Assembly (NCBI RefSeq): GCF_003473485.1
Contig: NC_053042.1
Span: 2,554,501 to 2,618,500 of the forward strand
Reading direction: 5' to 3'
Length of the DNA: 64,000 nucleotides
Source of the DNA: Medicago truncatula
Taxonomy: Eukaryota > Streptophyta > Magnoliopsida > Fabales > Fabaceae
Shown here: piece after piece, positions 24,294 to 36,551 of the stretch
Layout of the letters: the number at the start of each line of letters is the position of its first letter
Position numbering within the stretch: the stretch's first letter is position 1
Program-made: the position numbers and the translations under genes
Notes under the pieces: generated by a model
The model's database searches: none
Seen by the model: the letters and a program-made list of their open reading frames with translations, nothing else
Told to the model about the DNA's origin: nothing

Positions 24294-25776
24294 AACCCAT
24301 TTGGGGTTGGCCTAGTGGTTGGATTGGGATCTTTGCTCCTCTCAAGGTCTCAGGTTTGATTCCATTTGGTGCCAATTTCGGTGGGCTATGTCCAAGCTTG
24401 CTTTGGCTTTAAACGGGCCCCCCGCAAGTGGGCGGAGGGATTGGTCCCCTCGGATTAGTCAGTTCTGAAGGTGAAAAACACAAGAAGGGGGGGTTGAATT
24501 GTGTTTTCTTTTTCTCTTAAAAAATACTTCTTCTGATAAAACTTCAGAAGCAGTTTGATTGCTTCTGATGAAATGATCAGAGTCAGATTGCAGCGGAAAA
24601 GAACAGAGCAGAGAAAAGAAAGACAAAGACACAGGCAGTTATCCTGGTTCCTTCCACAACACGGAAGTAGTCCAGTCCCCCTTGCACTTCCAAGGAGATT
24701 TCACTATAATCACAAGATTACAACTGCTCAATACTTTCTAAGTATGAGACTTCACAAAACTATGCTCAAGCACACACGCAAGAGTCTTCCAATGCTCAAG
24801 CACTAAGCAAGAGACTTCTAATGCTCAAGCACGCAGGCGAGAGACTTCTAATCAAACAAAAATACAGAGAATTGAGTTTGAATTGAACACTTGATATACA
24901 ATCAGTGGTGTTCACAATACAATACAGAAAAGACTCTAGACTTTGAATTTCTAAGATGTATCAAATCAGTGCAGAAATTCAGTGTGCTATGTAGAATCAA
25001 ATTGACAGAGTTTTGGCGCTTTTAAACTTATGTATCTCTATATTTTATCTTCAAGTCTTCACTCCTTTATATAGAGGCGTGAAAGAGACGTTGAGATAAT
25101 CAGCACGTCTAAAGAGTCGTTTGAAATCCTTTGATTATCCACCAGTGATCCTTTGCCTGATTTGGGTGTAGTCCTTTGAAAAATAAGCTTCAAATTCATT
25201 CCCATCTTGAGTGTACAAAACTGCAGGCATGGCTGTTGTTTTGTCTTGTAGCGTAGACAGAAAACAGAGTAGTGGAGGTAGTGGTTGTACACTTGTACTT
25301 TGTCAACTCTATTAACGAGAGACAAGAGCTCAGTGCTATCCATATATCCGTTGATACCTCCCTTTCAATTCTTCGTTCTTCTTTGATAAGACTGAATTGA
25401 GAATCAGCTACTTTGAATCTTCAGTTTGATTAAAGGATCAAATGTAGCTTCTGGTGAAGATATTGCTTCTGATGAAAACTTTTGCTTCTGATGACTTTCT
25501 GCTTCTGATGACATCATCTCTTCAAGAGCAGTTTAGCTTCAGGAGCAGTTTTCTTCAGATGCTCAGAATTTCTTTTTCTTTCCATTGTTCTTCCAAGACC
25601 TATTGAAATAACTTGAGTAGCCTTTGGTCCTGTACACTTGAACAATTATTAGTAATAACCAATTGACAATTTTTAATACCTTGTTATCATCAAAACTTAA
25701 TAAGGTTCATTGTGAAACACATTTTGTTCCAACAAGTTCTTGGATCGGATACCGAGTTTTCAAAAACAAAAAAAAG
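24294..25776 (+). mobile_element. tRNA-derived SINE, interrupted by a solo LTR
   Basis: The SINE body is 24294-24465 plus 25740-25776, about 209 bp in all. It has a perfect A box TGGCCTAGTGG (24308-24318), a near-perfect B box GGTTTGATTCC (24353-24363), the conserved word CGCAAGTGGGCGGAGGGATT and an A-rich end (CAAAAACAAAAAAAAG). It is flanked by the exact 11-bp target duplication CTGGGAAAGGT at 24283-24293 and 25777-25787. The second part, TTGGATCGGATACCGAG, follows on naturally from GGATTAGTCAGTTC once the LTR is ignored. Confidence 0.85.
24466..25734. mobile_element. Solo LTR (1269 bp) of an LTR retrotransposon
   Basis: Starts TGAAGGTGAAAAACACAAG and ends GTTCCAACA (TG...CA ends). It is flanked by an exact 5-bp duplication AGTTC at 24461-24465 and 25735-25739. 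There is no second LTR and no gag or pol sequence, so it is the product of LTR-LTR recombination. Superfamily (Copia or Gypsy) cannot be told from the LTR alone. It carries several GCTTCTGATGA words. No coding capacity is seen. Confidence 0.88.
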
Positions 25777-25787
25777 CTGGGAAAGGT

Positions 25788-26880
25788 GGTTTACGCCTTC
25801 TACGGCCAAAGGCGCTCCTCGAAGGGCCCGAAAGCCTTTATTGAGGGACGACAAGCCCTTAATATAATATTGGTGATCCATATTTATAAAAGGGTTGATT
25901 GGGGTTGAATGAAAACTCACCCCAACTTTGTAATGTGTTGACAATGAGGGTAGTTATAGAACTACTAGACACAGTTTCAAACTCAATTTTTAGTATAGCA
26001 CTAAGGTTCAATATCTACCAAGAATGAATATCACCAGGGCCCCTTACCATTTTGTTCATATCTCAATATATTGTTGGAGGAACCTATGAAACTGATTATC
26101 TACCTAATGATATTCTTAATTTTGTTGTTTTTAAAAAAAATTACTCTTCTACCGCGCATTACCTTCAATATTCTAATAGTGGTCTTTTTCTGGGTTATTT
26201 TTTTGTCCTTTTGTCGTTTGAATCTCATGCGATATCAATAATAATTTTTCCATTTAAAAAATATAACAAAAAATAATAATAATCACGATTCGTAAGTTAC
26301 AGTTGGCCGATGATTTGATATTAAAAATTAAATGATTTGAATTCATTTTTTGAAAATTCATAATAACTATATAATATTTTCCATCTCGCGAAACATTCTT
26401 ATTTTATAAACTTAAATAATAATTTTAATTGTTCGACAAATCATATTTATCATATCACTTTTTTTTTTTATGAGAAATTATCATATCACTTAATATATTG
26501 CTTTTTTTATTTTTAGGTCAAGTCAAAAACGAAAAACTACAATGGATACTTCAACTATGTAGAACATCACCATTGTTAACATTGTACTAGACTTTCTTTT
26601 TAATTTTAAAATATATAAAATAATATGAACATAATTAATTCAAATTCTTGAAGTTATCCAGGTACAAGTTATCTAACAATTGCTGAATAAGCAAATATAT
26701 ATAAATGGAAAAAGAATAAAAAAAATTTAACAATGAATTATCTTCCATATAAGACTTGAAAAAGAGATTTGTTGAAAATCTCTCAATCCAGTAAATATTT
26801 TATTGTAATGAAAAGTCACAACGTTTGAAAAAGAACCGCGTCTTGAAAATATATTCACAAAATTTGAGCGGAAATATACT
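25788..26880. other. Intergenic DNA upstream of the MADS gene
   Basis: 25788-25910 contains GC-richer words (CGCTCCTCGAAGGGCCCGAA) that continue the unknown element seen before the SINE. The rest is AT-rich. No gene or RNA was recognised. Confidence 0.4.
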
Positions 26881-26892
26881 CACAAAATTTGT

Positions 26893-26900
26893 CTATAAAA
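26893..26900 (+). promoter_or_regulatory. TATA box of the AGL62-like gene
   Basis: CTATAAAA lies about 100 bases upstream of the ATG at 26999. It would place the transcription start near 26925, with a short CT-rich leader (TTTTCTTTTCTCTC). Confidence 0.6.
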
Positions 26901-26998
26901 TAACTCCTTCACGCCCAATTCCAATGTACCATTTCTTAGTCTAAATTTACAGACACACTCACCCACCCTTTTCTTTTCTCTCTTTTTCTGCTTCAACC

Positions 26999-27712
26999 AT
27001 GTCGAGTGGAAGGAAAAGCCGAGGTCGCCAAAAGATTGAGATGAAAAAAATGAGCAACGAGAGCAACTTGCAAGTGACTTTCTCGAAGCGCCGTAGTGGG
27101 CTCTTCAAGAAAGCCAGTGAGCTTTGCACTCTCTGTGGTGCAGATGTTGCTCTCATTATTTTCTCACCTGGGGAGAAGGTATTTTCATTTGGCCAACCCA
27201 ATGTTGATACGGTCATAGATCATTATCTCTCTCGAGTCCCACTCAAAAACAATGGTACCATGCAATTCATTGAGGCTCACCGTAGTGCCAACGTGCGCGA
27301 GCTGAATATTCAACTGACTCAGATCAACCAGCTACTGGACAATGAGAAGAAACGTGATGAAGAGCTGAGCCACTTGCGCAAGGCGAATGAGACTCAATTT
27401 TGGTGGGCTGGTTCCGTTGATGGGATGAATAGGGCCCAACTTGAAGTTTTCAAAAAGGCTTTGGAGGAGATTAAGAAACTTGTTGCACATCATGCTAACA
27501 GGCTTGTAATCCAGGCTGCTCCTACTCAAACCTTTCCATTTTTTGTTGGAAATGGTTCATCCTCTAACATGCCTCTCGATCATCAACCAAATCCTCGGCA
27601 AACTCAAATGTTTCCAGCACAACTTTTTCAGAACCCTATGTTGCAACCTCATCTGTTTGGTTTCAACAATATGGGGGGAGGAGGTGGATATGGACCCTCC
27701 AGATTCTTTTGA
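26999..27712 (+). CDS. Type I (M-alpha) MADS-box protein, AGL62-like
   Basis: Intronless 237-residue transcription factor. The MADS domain covers about residues 5-65 and shows GRQKIEMKKMSNESNLQVTF, SKRRSGLFKKASELCTLCGA and DVALIIFSPGEKVFSFGQPN, the form typical of AGL62/AGL61-type M-alpha proteins. A coiled-coil-like Leu/Glu region follows (about 95-160, with INQLLDNEKKRDEELSHLRK). The tail is Gln/Pro-rich and ends in a Gly run before PSRFF. Family members act in the nucleus in central cell and endosperm development, usually as dimers with M-gamma partners. There is no K domain, as expected for type I. A poly(A) signal AATAAA is at 27928-27933. Such genes multiply quickly in legumes, so one-to-one orthology with AGL62 is not claimed. 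Confidence 0.9.
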   Translation: MSSGRKSRGRQKIEMKKMSNESNLQVTFSKRRSGLFKKASELCTLCGADVALIIFSPGEKVFSFGQPNVDTVIDHYLSRVPLKNNGTMQFIEAHRSANVRELNIQLTQINQLLDNEKKRDEELSHLRKANETQFWWAGSVDGMNRAQLEVFKKALEEIKKLVAHHANRLVIQAAPTQTFPFFVGNGSSSNMPLDHQPNPRQTQMFPAQLFQNPMLQPHLFGFNNMGGGGGYGPSRFF

Positions 27713-29302
27713 TCCGAGCCCTTAGATCCACCTTAAGATGCTCGTGTTAATTATTTTTGTGTTTTTATGTTTCATGTTGTTTTAAATTATTTCAAGCACA
27801 CAAGCTTAACCTAGTTTCACGTATGTGACTTGGTTAGCACTGAGTCTTGGTCTTATTGGGTCTTTCATTGTCTTTGTCATCTGGTTGGAAGTTGAAATTG
27901 TACTTGTGTTATATTATTTATTATTTGAATAAAGGGCATCTTATTTATCTATATTTTCATATCGCTTCAAAATTTTATTTAATCTTTTTAAATCCAATAT
28001 GAATCTGTTTCATTCCCTCATCATTTTTTAATCATCAGTTGGGAGTTTCAAAATCATGATCAAGTGTAAAAAAGGTGGATCATAAGATAACAATTAGTAT
28101 TTGTGCTAAAATCAATTAAAAGTTATGGGATAATTTACATATTTTTTGGTTTTCCACAATTTATTTCCATTGAAGATAATCCTATTCGAGGTATGTTAGA
28201 CATAAATGTGGATACATCTTTCAGCCTGCCACAATTTACATCTTTTAAAATTAATCTTACTTTTCAGTATACAGGCTGCAACATGTTTACTAAATCTTGA
28301 CAACAATAACACATCAAAGGGACAACATGGAAATAACTAATCACTTTCTACTAGTTCAACATCTTGTGGTGACGACGCTTACATCCCACCATCGACTTCT
28401 TATGCTTGTGAATTAAAGGTCTCGCCATAGTTTCAACCTCTCCTAATCCGACCCTGTTTTGGAGGATCATTTTTCTCATGCTATATGCATACGAAAATAT
28501 GCAATACCTCCGTACCATGTCATAATCTACTAACATCTTCAACCATATATAAAACAACCAACAACAAAAATTTAAATAAATTTTTCATTTAAACATTTTG
28601 TCAAACATTGAGAGCACAAAAAATACACTCACATTCTTAAATAAAATTTAAATACCATATTTAGAAATTTCAAACAACAACTAAATATCCATGTTCTAGT
28701 CTGGTAAAGAGTCCAACCCACCACCAATTAGGGCCCCACTTCAACATAGGTCCAATGATCAAAAATTTCTTCTCAGATCCTCTACGACTCCTAGAAACTC
28801 ATAATGACTATCAGTTACAATATTGATGGACGTCTTGTGTAATGGATCTCTATTACTACACAGAGGCCTCCTCGATGCCTATATAAGCATTCCTCCATCC
28901 TCACCCCTTATTAACGCTCATGCACTAGCTTAAGCGTCAGAGTGTCTTAAATAGACACCCTCTTATCCTCCTTAGATTCCAACTATCGCCTCTTCCATCA
29001 TTGGAGCACCTCCTTCACCAGCCCACCACCATTGTGAGTATCTTTATCCTCTTCAATTAAATTCTTTGTTTGTTCCGAACAATTCATATTCACAATGCTT
29101 AAATAAATCTAAATGCCCTAATTTTTCAAAACAAATGCTAAACAACCCCTAAACTTAAGCAAACACAAAATGAGAAGAAATTGACATTTATTTGTTGGAT
29201 TTGAGAATAAATGTGACAAGAAATGCGATAATTTTGATGTTTGTTTGATGAAAATCAATGGATGAAGGAAGTAGAGAAATGTCAACAAATATATTTTAAC
29301 AC

Positions 29303-29432
29303 ACATTTTTCAACACACTCTCTTTGATTGGTTAAAATTTACATGAGGCCCACCAAATTTATATGGAACCCACATGATTTGGTGGAAGCCATGTGAATTT
29401 TAACCAATCAAAGAGAATGTGTTGGAAAATGG
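29303..29432. repeat. Inverted-repeat (fold-back) MITE-like element
   Basis: The left arm (CAACACACTCTCTTTGATTG, then GTTAAAATTTACATG and CCCACCAAAT) is mirrored by the right arm (ATTTGGTGG, CATGTGAATTTTAACCAATC, AAAGAGAATGTGTTGG). The arms are about 50-55 bp with a short loop. Non-coding. Confidence 0.75.
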
Positions 29433-29907
29433 GTATTGCTAACATTACTCGAAGAAAGAATATGGTTTGGTTGTAAAAAGATAATTTTTTGTTTTAAAAG
29501 AAATATCACGCATATGAGAAACAACTATTATGTTCTTATTACGGGACCTATCAAAACATATATTCCAATAGGATCGAAACATAATGTTTCGAAAAAATAT
29601 CTATGGATGCATTTGATCGACTAAAAAAATAAGGGATAGGACATGACAATTTTAGTAGTATTACGTTTGATTATAAAACTATTTTAGGGACATGACAAAT
29701 TAGGGGACAAGAAACAACACAAAAATTGAATTTTTTGTTCTTGCTGAACTACAACACAACGTTTTGTATAAGTTGTTTAGAATTTCAAAATAGTCTTTTG
29801 TCCATCAAACATTATATAAGATAAAAAAAACTGTTAATATCACAAAAGTTTATCACATGTTCTCTTTAAACAACAAATTTGTCATGTGTTGTTCTTCTTT
29901 GTGTGTA

Positions 29908-30149
29908 CTCCCTCTCATCCTTATAATAGGAAACAATTGACTTTTCAAGTTCATTGAATAATTAATTTATCTCGTTATAAATATAGACTATTTTTTTTGT
30001 TGTTGTGGTGGGCATGATTTGAACTCGAACTTTATATATACTATGCATTATCTCAACTCTCAATCAATCGAGGTAAGCTCATGAGAATAAATATAGATTA
30101 GTTTACAAGTATAAAATCAAATTTTTCTTGTAATAAAGACAAGAGGAAA
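29908..30149. mobile_element. Stowaway-like MITE containing a SINE
   Basis: Left end TA+CTCCCTCTCATCCTTATAAT; right end TTGTAATAAAGACAAGAGGAAATA, an imperfect inverted match. The interior is interrupted by the SINE at 29991-30086. Confidence 0.55.
29991..30086 (-). mobile_element. Short tRNA-derived SINE, minus strand
   Basis: On the minus strand it starts CATGAGCTTACCTCGATTGA (A-box-like), has a B-box-like AAAGTTCGAGTTCAAATC and ends in CAACAACAAAAAAAA. It is flanked by near-identical 14-bp repeats, ATAAATATAGACTA (29977-29990) and ATAAATATAGATTA (30087-30100), read as a target-site duplication with one change. Confidence 0.65.
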
Positions 30150-30529
30150 TATAATTTAAAGAGACCCTATATTTTTTTTAATAAATACAATCTAGTCACT
30201 TTTTTTGTGACTTGTGATAAATTAAACTGAAAAGAGAATTTTGTTATCCAAGTTGTTCCATTTTTTTCCAATAAACAAGACAAAGAAAAGGTATAGTGGT
30301 GGTTTGGTTGGATGGCAAAGACAAGTTGACGAGGTCGTCAGTCAGGGTCAAGTTCGGAGTTCTCATTCATTGCCGTCTCTAAAATCTCTTCCAAATCAAT
30401 TTTCCAACCTCATATAACCCCCAATTTTATCTTCTTCCATCACCTTCTTCAACTTCGATTTCAGCAATTTTTTAAATCGAAAAAAAACCGTTTTTTTCTT
30501 CCTCGTAAGATTATCATCATTATCGTATC

Positions 30530-33500
30530 ATGTCTCTGAAAACGTCGAATTCTTCGGAGAAACCGATGCTTCCATTATCGGATCCTCCCAAAAACCAAAT
30601 CGATGACAAACTTTTCAAAGGCTCTGCTATGACCAAACGTGGTGCCTACGCTGCAATCTCGTATATGTCTTGCGCTGGTAACTAACTTTTAACTAACTTC
30701 CTTCATCTTTATATGTTTGTATTAAAAATTTGAAAAGAAGACATAAAGTGGAAAGAAATTTATGATTTTACATTTGAAAAATATTTTTTTTTGTGAAAAA
30801 ATGAAATGGGGTTTTGAATTTTGATAATTCATTTTGTTCCACAATGATTTGAAATAATGTGTATGTTTGTGTGTTGTAGTTTTGTTGGTGATGTTCAATA
30901 AAGCAGCTCTTTCATCTTATAACTTCCCATCTGCAAATGTAATCACACTTCTTCAGGTTTGTAATTTCACCACTTTTTTCTTTTTGTATTTCATGCTTGT
31001 CATTTTATATCCAAAGTTTACTTCTTATATGTTATGTGGTGTTAAAGAAATGTTTGATATTGGCTCATTGCAATTTATGCTTGACAAAGATGTAGCTGAA
31101 CATATTTAATAGTGAAATTTGAATGAATAAAAACACGCCACATTAATTTGGATAAGATTATAAATGACCATATTAGAGAGAGAGAGAGAGTTGGGGTAGC
31201 ACCTATAGTAGAAAAGATGGTGGAAAACAGACTTAGGTGGTTTGGACATGTAGAGAGAAGACCTATAGATTCTATAGTAAGGAGAGTAGATCAGATGGAG
31301 GATAGTCAAACACTAGAGGTAGAGGAAGACCTAGAAAAACTATCAGAGAAACTATAAGATTTGGAAATCAATGAGTTGGAGCGAAATATGGTTTATAATA
31401 GAACATTATGGCATAATTTGATCCATGTAGCCGACCCCACTTAGTGGTAAAAGGCTTGGTTGTTGTTGTATACATATCCATGTGGGTTCATCTATAATGA
31501 TATGTTTATTCACTTTTCTGTGAATTTTTTATAACCACATCTGTGAGTATCGTGTGTGTCAGAAACTAAGACACACGGCACTGCTACATGTCAGAAATCA
31601 GTCACGCCTTTAGTTTGAACTGTCGGTGTTACATACAATTTCGGACATGTGTTGTATAACATGGTAAACAAAAAAATTCATACAACCAAAAAAGAAAAAC
31701 AACCAAGGTCTATCCCACTAATTGGCGTCGGCTAAATTGATCAAACGACACCATAATGTTCTATCATATATCATATCCCTCTCCAATGGGTTGATGGCCG
31801 CCTTTATGTCTTCTCCTCTAGTCTAATCCTACACAAATGTCTAATACTTGTTTGATTTAAAAATTTCTCAAGAGTCCTTGATTCCCTTGTCACAAAGTGT
31901 AATATTAGGTATCTTTTTTCTTTTGGTGTACTCCATGCATTCTCTTCCTCCTTTGACACTCAATTATCACTTTGATGCTCCTTACTGTTAAACTGAGTGT
32001 ATGATTGTTAAGAGGTAAAGTTCTTCAAAATAAGTTATTAGGGAATAGTCAACTTCATGGAAGCAACAGTGCAAGAAAGGAATTATATTGACTATAAAAG
32101 CTTATGAGTTACGATGCTTAGCTTTGTCATTACTATTGACTGTTGAGGCCTTAATATAAACAACCTATTGTTGAAGATCCATTTTATCTATTTCATTCAT
32201 TTTAAAACAGGCTTCTATTTGATGCAGATGGTTTCTTCATGTTTTTTTCTTTATATATTGAGGCGCTGGAGGATAATTAGTTTTACAGCAAGTGAATCTT
32301 TACTTATATCAGATAATTCAACAAAATTTGTATCACTCAAGACGTTGAAGCACACTTTTCCTTTGGCCGGAGCATATTTACTTTACATGGTATAAGTCTT
32401 TCTTCCACCTTCTTCCCAATGACAAATTCTTCATAATTTTTTTTCTTTCCTTTTTAACTATTTTTTTTTCACCTTTGTACTTCTCCTTAGCTAGTCACGA
32501 TGGAGGCTGTTCGGGGAGTAAATGTTCCAATGTATACAACTTTGAGGAGGACTACAGTGGTATTTACAATGCTTGTAGAGTTTGTTTTGGTGGGGCAGAG
32601 GTATACACACTCTGTCGTTTTCAGGTAAATGGCTTCCTCCCATTCTCCTCATTGCATGTTCAAATAAATATTTGTTCACACCTATAGTTTTAGCCACTTA
32701 TCTAAAATGTTTAATTTGATGTTTGAACTTAGGAGTATTCAACTGCGGTTAAATATTTAGATATGGTTGCAATTTAAGGACCCTTGGACCTTTTCTATCA
32801 TTTATTTTGGTATATTTAATTTGAGTTGCTGGGATGAAAATGGTCATTAGCAACTTGATGATTATGACCTTCATGAATCAAAATTGCAAAATTCTTAAAC
32901 TTTTAGGTAGATGCACCTCAATGCTTTTATTACATCTTGAACATGCTTCCTCATATAAGAGTCCTTTAGACTTGAAGCGTGGATGATGAGTAGCCTATTT
33001 TTACCATGTGCTTAAATTTAATTATTTAGAAGACAAACATGCTTTTCAGTTGTTTAAGGGGAAATGGATAAATATTCATTGTACAACTTAAACTAATCAT
33101 TTGATATATGTAGTTGGCTCAATCTGATGGGAAAAAACATTGTTTGTTGTTGTTGTATTGAGAAATAGAGAAATGAACCAATATGATTTATGCAATTGGT
33201 ACATGGTACATTGGAAACTAACACTTTGTTGATGGTTCCATTGTATGAACGTCTAAAAGAAGTCGATCATTTGCATCGTGAATAACATAACTAGTTCACC
33301 ATCGTTTGTGTTAGTTCCCCCTTTGCATTTTTAAATCAGTGAAGTTAAGTTTAAATTGTTTTCTGAATAAGCATAAGCCTGATTCCTCCATTTAACTGAA
33401 ATTTATAAGGCTGTTATCAGTGTTGGCTTGATTGTGTTTGGTGCGTTTGTTGCGGGAGCTCGAGACTTATCTTTTGACACTTATGGATATTCCGTTGTTT

Positions 33501-34863
33501 TCTTGGCAAATGTCACCACAGCGATATATCTGGCTACCATAGCCCGCATTGGTAGTATTCCTATTCCCTCACTCTCGTATGAATTTTATACCTTGTTTCC
33601 TGGTAAACCTTCACTTTCTTATTTATTCGGCTTTATGTATTTTTCTCAGGAAAAACAAGCGGGCTTAATAGCTTTGGCCTTATGTGGTGCAATGGTAAGC
33701 TTGATAGATTGTATTGTGGCCTATTAAACGTTATTATCTTCTTTTTTAGTGAAATACTTATCTTTTGTATTATAGGTATCCTTTGTGGGCCAGTTTTACT
33801 CATCTGGACATTTATTCGCGGAGACTTGAAGACAACAATAGATTTTCCTTATCTCTTTTCACCCGGTTTTCTCGTATGTCCTCTTTAGCCTTTCATCTTC
33901 GATAAGTAGTGGTATCTATAATTGGAACTTTCTTGGTAGTTGGCTAAAAAACCGAGTTTTTGGAAAGTTAAAAGCAAATAGGACTAGGAGCTTGTGATGC
34001 AAGAAGTGTTTGGCATCCACAGTTAGAAGCTTCCCTCTAACTCTTTTGCTTATTCAATGTGACAGTGAGGCTACTATAAAATTAGAGGCTTCACTTCTCT
34101 TTGGAAAAAGTGTAGGTTAAACAATCATGTAATTACTAGTATATTTCATTTGTTTTATCTGATAAATTAAATTAGTTTACCAGAAGAAGAAATATATTTC
34201 AATGTTTTCTCCCATGATTTTCTTTATCTATTAATTTTGGTTATACTATATGTTTCTTACATATTGTTATACATTATATATGTGTATGGAACATGGGGTT
34301 GAATCTCATAAGTCATAACCCTAAACCTCTCCTTTTTGTGGTTTAATGATTATTCTGTTCCCTTTTTCTTGGGCAGGTTATTTTGCTTTTTTCATGCATA
34401 CTGGCATTCTTCTTGAATTACAGTATATTTCTGAACACAACTCTAAATTCAGCTTTAACACAGACAATTTGTGGTAATATGAAGGTTCGTTCCCTGGCAG
34501 TTGCTTTACCTTTCTTAAATAATGCACCTACGATTTACATGAGATGTTTTTGATGATTTCATGTTTAGAGTTGATGTCATAGTTGCTGAATGCAGTTTTT
34601 TTGTTGCTTGAATTCTAATTATTATACTGTATTGATGTCTAGGATCTATTTACTATTGGATTTGGCTGGATAATTTTTGGTGGGCTACCATTTGATTTTG
34701 TGAGTACTCTCTGTTCTTGTCCTGACTGATTTAATATTCCAAATTGAGCTGTTTATACTGATTAGAGAATGCGTTGATTTGATTTCAGTGGAATGTAATT
34801 GGACAATTTCTCGGTTTCACTGGATCTGGTTTATATGCTTACTTTAAGCTCATTGGCAAATAA
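30530..34863 (+). CDS. Golgi nucleotide-sugar transporter, UGNT1-like
   Basis: Ten exons: 30530-30677, 30880-30956, 32228-32389, 32491-32624, 33421-33551, 33650-33694, 33776-33873, 34377-34484, 34643-34699 and 34789-34863. All are GT-AG and in frame, giving 344 residues. It is a member of the drug/metabolite (NST/TPT) superfamily with about ten hydrophobic helices. Visible signatures include VMFNKAALSSYNFPSANVIT, RRTTVVFTMLVEFVLVGQRY, GARDLSFDTYGYSVVFLANV, LNTTLNSALTQTICGNMKD and a basic C-terminus. The Arabidopsis equivalent by sequence memory and position is At4g32272 (UGNT1), which imports UDP-GlcNAc into the Golgi for N-glycan and sphingolipid glycosylation. Substrate here is inferred. 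Intron 2 is 1.27 kb and carries two LINE fragments. Exon 5 must use the acceptor at 33419-33420 rather than an AG ten bases upstream to keep the frame. Confidence 0.85.
31140..31470 (+). pseudogene. RTE-type LINE 3' fragment in transporter intron 2
   Basis: A frame encodes GVAPIVEKMVENRLRWFGHV then ERRPIDSIVRRVDQMEDSQT, the well-known RLRWFGHV end of plant non-LTR reverse transcriptases. It then runs, past a stop and frame damage, into DLEINELERNMVYNRTLWHN and VADPT-stop, and ends with a short (TTG)n tail. Severely 5' truncated. Sense orientation relative to the host gene. Confidence 0.8.
31699..31990 (-). pseudogene. Second RTE-type LINE 3' fragment, opposite orientation
   Basis: On the minus strand the 3' part reads ATAGAACATTATGGTGTCG, then TTTAGCCGACGCC and AGTGGGATAGACCTTGGTTG. 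This is a diverged copy of the end of the 31140-31470 fragment (about 31395-31460). Upstream it is too damaged to translate. Confidence 0.7.
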
Positions 34864-36335
34864 CTTTTATTCAAGTTCTCTAGACGAACATGAAGTCTTT
34901 TTCGATGAGGAAAAAACACTTCATTCAGTCATTTAAATGTGGTCATCATGATTCCGTTGAAAAATGAGAATCTGAATCAAACTCGGTTCTGTGGAACATG
35001 TGATTGACCAATGTCTAGGTAGTTTTGTTATATAGTACAAGTTGACGACACAGATATTTTCTTAGGAAGAAGTATAGTTCTACTGTTATGGCTTTAGTGT
35101 AATAAAACCTTTATTATTTGATTTTGTAGTATATTTACTCATTGCAAATTGTGAATCTTGTTCATTACTTTCTTTGAAACTGTTGACAAACACTGTATTA
35201 TAACCGTGATTCATCTTTGGGAAAGAATTTTCTGGAGAGAATTTATCAATTGATTTCATGATGTCCCAACCATGCACTCTCTTTCTGGTTTCCTAATACC
35301 TGTTCAAATATGATTGTACAAACGGAATGTCTCAGAGTTACTGCTTACTAAAATTGATGACAGAAGAGTATTTTTTGCTTGTGTATGTTTGGATTAGTTC
35401 ATAATAAGGTGTTACCTGAAAAGCAGTTTTTCAGTTCTGTAATGCATACACCATTTGAAAAATCCAGTTTTTGTAAAGTATAGAGCCTAGTTCGACAATG
35501 ACTGGATATTCGTTCTGAAAAGGAGGAATTGAGAGTGTTTCATGGATTTCTTTTTGAAAGTTGTATAATTTTGACACAGGCTTGGTTGATGTTGCACATA
35601 ATACAACAACAATAACAATTGCAACAAGATCATAGATGAGCCAAACAAACTTTTTCATCCAAACACACCCCAATATCTTTGTATGTCTTGCCGAATCAAA
35701 CTTTTATGATTAACATGAACATATCTCACATAAGCAGCGTCTAACTCGACCGGTCCCTTCGAACTACACTGATAAAATATAGAGAACATGTTCTCACGTT
35801 GTCGTTGTTCTAAGTGTTTTTAGGTTAGGATTTGGATTCTATCTTCTGAAGCTTGTTTATACGATTCAGATTATATATTCCAAACGAGTAAAATGAAGAA
35901 AGAAAAAAAATAGAGAACGTGCGAGAAGTTTAAGGGTGGGAAAAGAAAATATTGTCTTAAATCTGATGGTGGTTAGGCCCAAGGAAAAGACCAAGCCCAG
36001 TCTAGAAAAAGCAAAAAGTAACCGTTGACGGTTTAGTCTAATCATTCTTTCTTTCCCAAAAAAACTTTTTCTCTTCTTTCAGCTTAAGCAAACAATGCTA
36101 GTAGAATCTCCCCCTAACACAAACATAACAGGACAGAACAGAACACTTCATAAAATGTTTTATTTTAACCATGCGTGTTGTTTTCTTCCAAGTATCTCTG
36201 TCCTCTAATTATTCCTTTTTTTATTTTAAACCAAAACTTATTAAATTAAATTAATTTGGTCACCCTTAATCATCGTATTCAGTTACGCTCTTAAATCACG
36301 CACTCACTTATTTATCACCATTCCACTAAGCTTCT
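34864..36335. other. Transporter 3' end and promoter of next gene
   Basis: The transporter 3' untranslated region probably runs a few hundred bases. An 80-codon minus-strand frame at 35431-35673 shows no recognisable domain. The last 100 bases lead into the ATG at 36336. No TATA box is obvious. Confidence 0.4.
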
Positions 36336-36520
36336 ATGGCGGAAACTAGTTTATCGTTGATACTTCCGAACATGAAGAAGAAAACTACGCTATTTTCATC
36401 ATCCTCTTCTTCTTCTTCTCCTCTTCCCATTTTTTCTACCAAGAGTTTGCTCTACGATAAGCTTCCTTCGGAACCGTTAAGGCTTTCTGTTCTCAAATTA
36501 GACGGAACTTCTTTTGGTAA

Positions 36521-36551
<31 letters not shown>

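Larger units (their letters stand above)
27935..30520. other. Intergenic DNA with MITEs
   Basis: 28320-29090 is less AT-rich but gives no recognisable protein on either strand. MITE-like and SINE insertions at 29303-29432 and 29908-30149 are listed separately. The last 200 bases hold the transporter promoter and leader. Confidence 0.4.

Noticed and set aside
31148-31357. Small independent gene encoding RLRWFGHV protein
   Set aside because: It is the C-terminal end of an RTE-type LINE, lacks the rest of the enzyme and lies in an intron.
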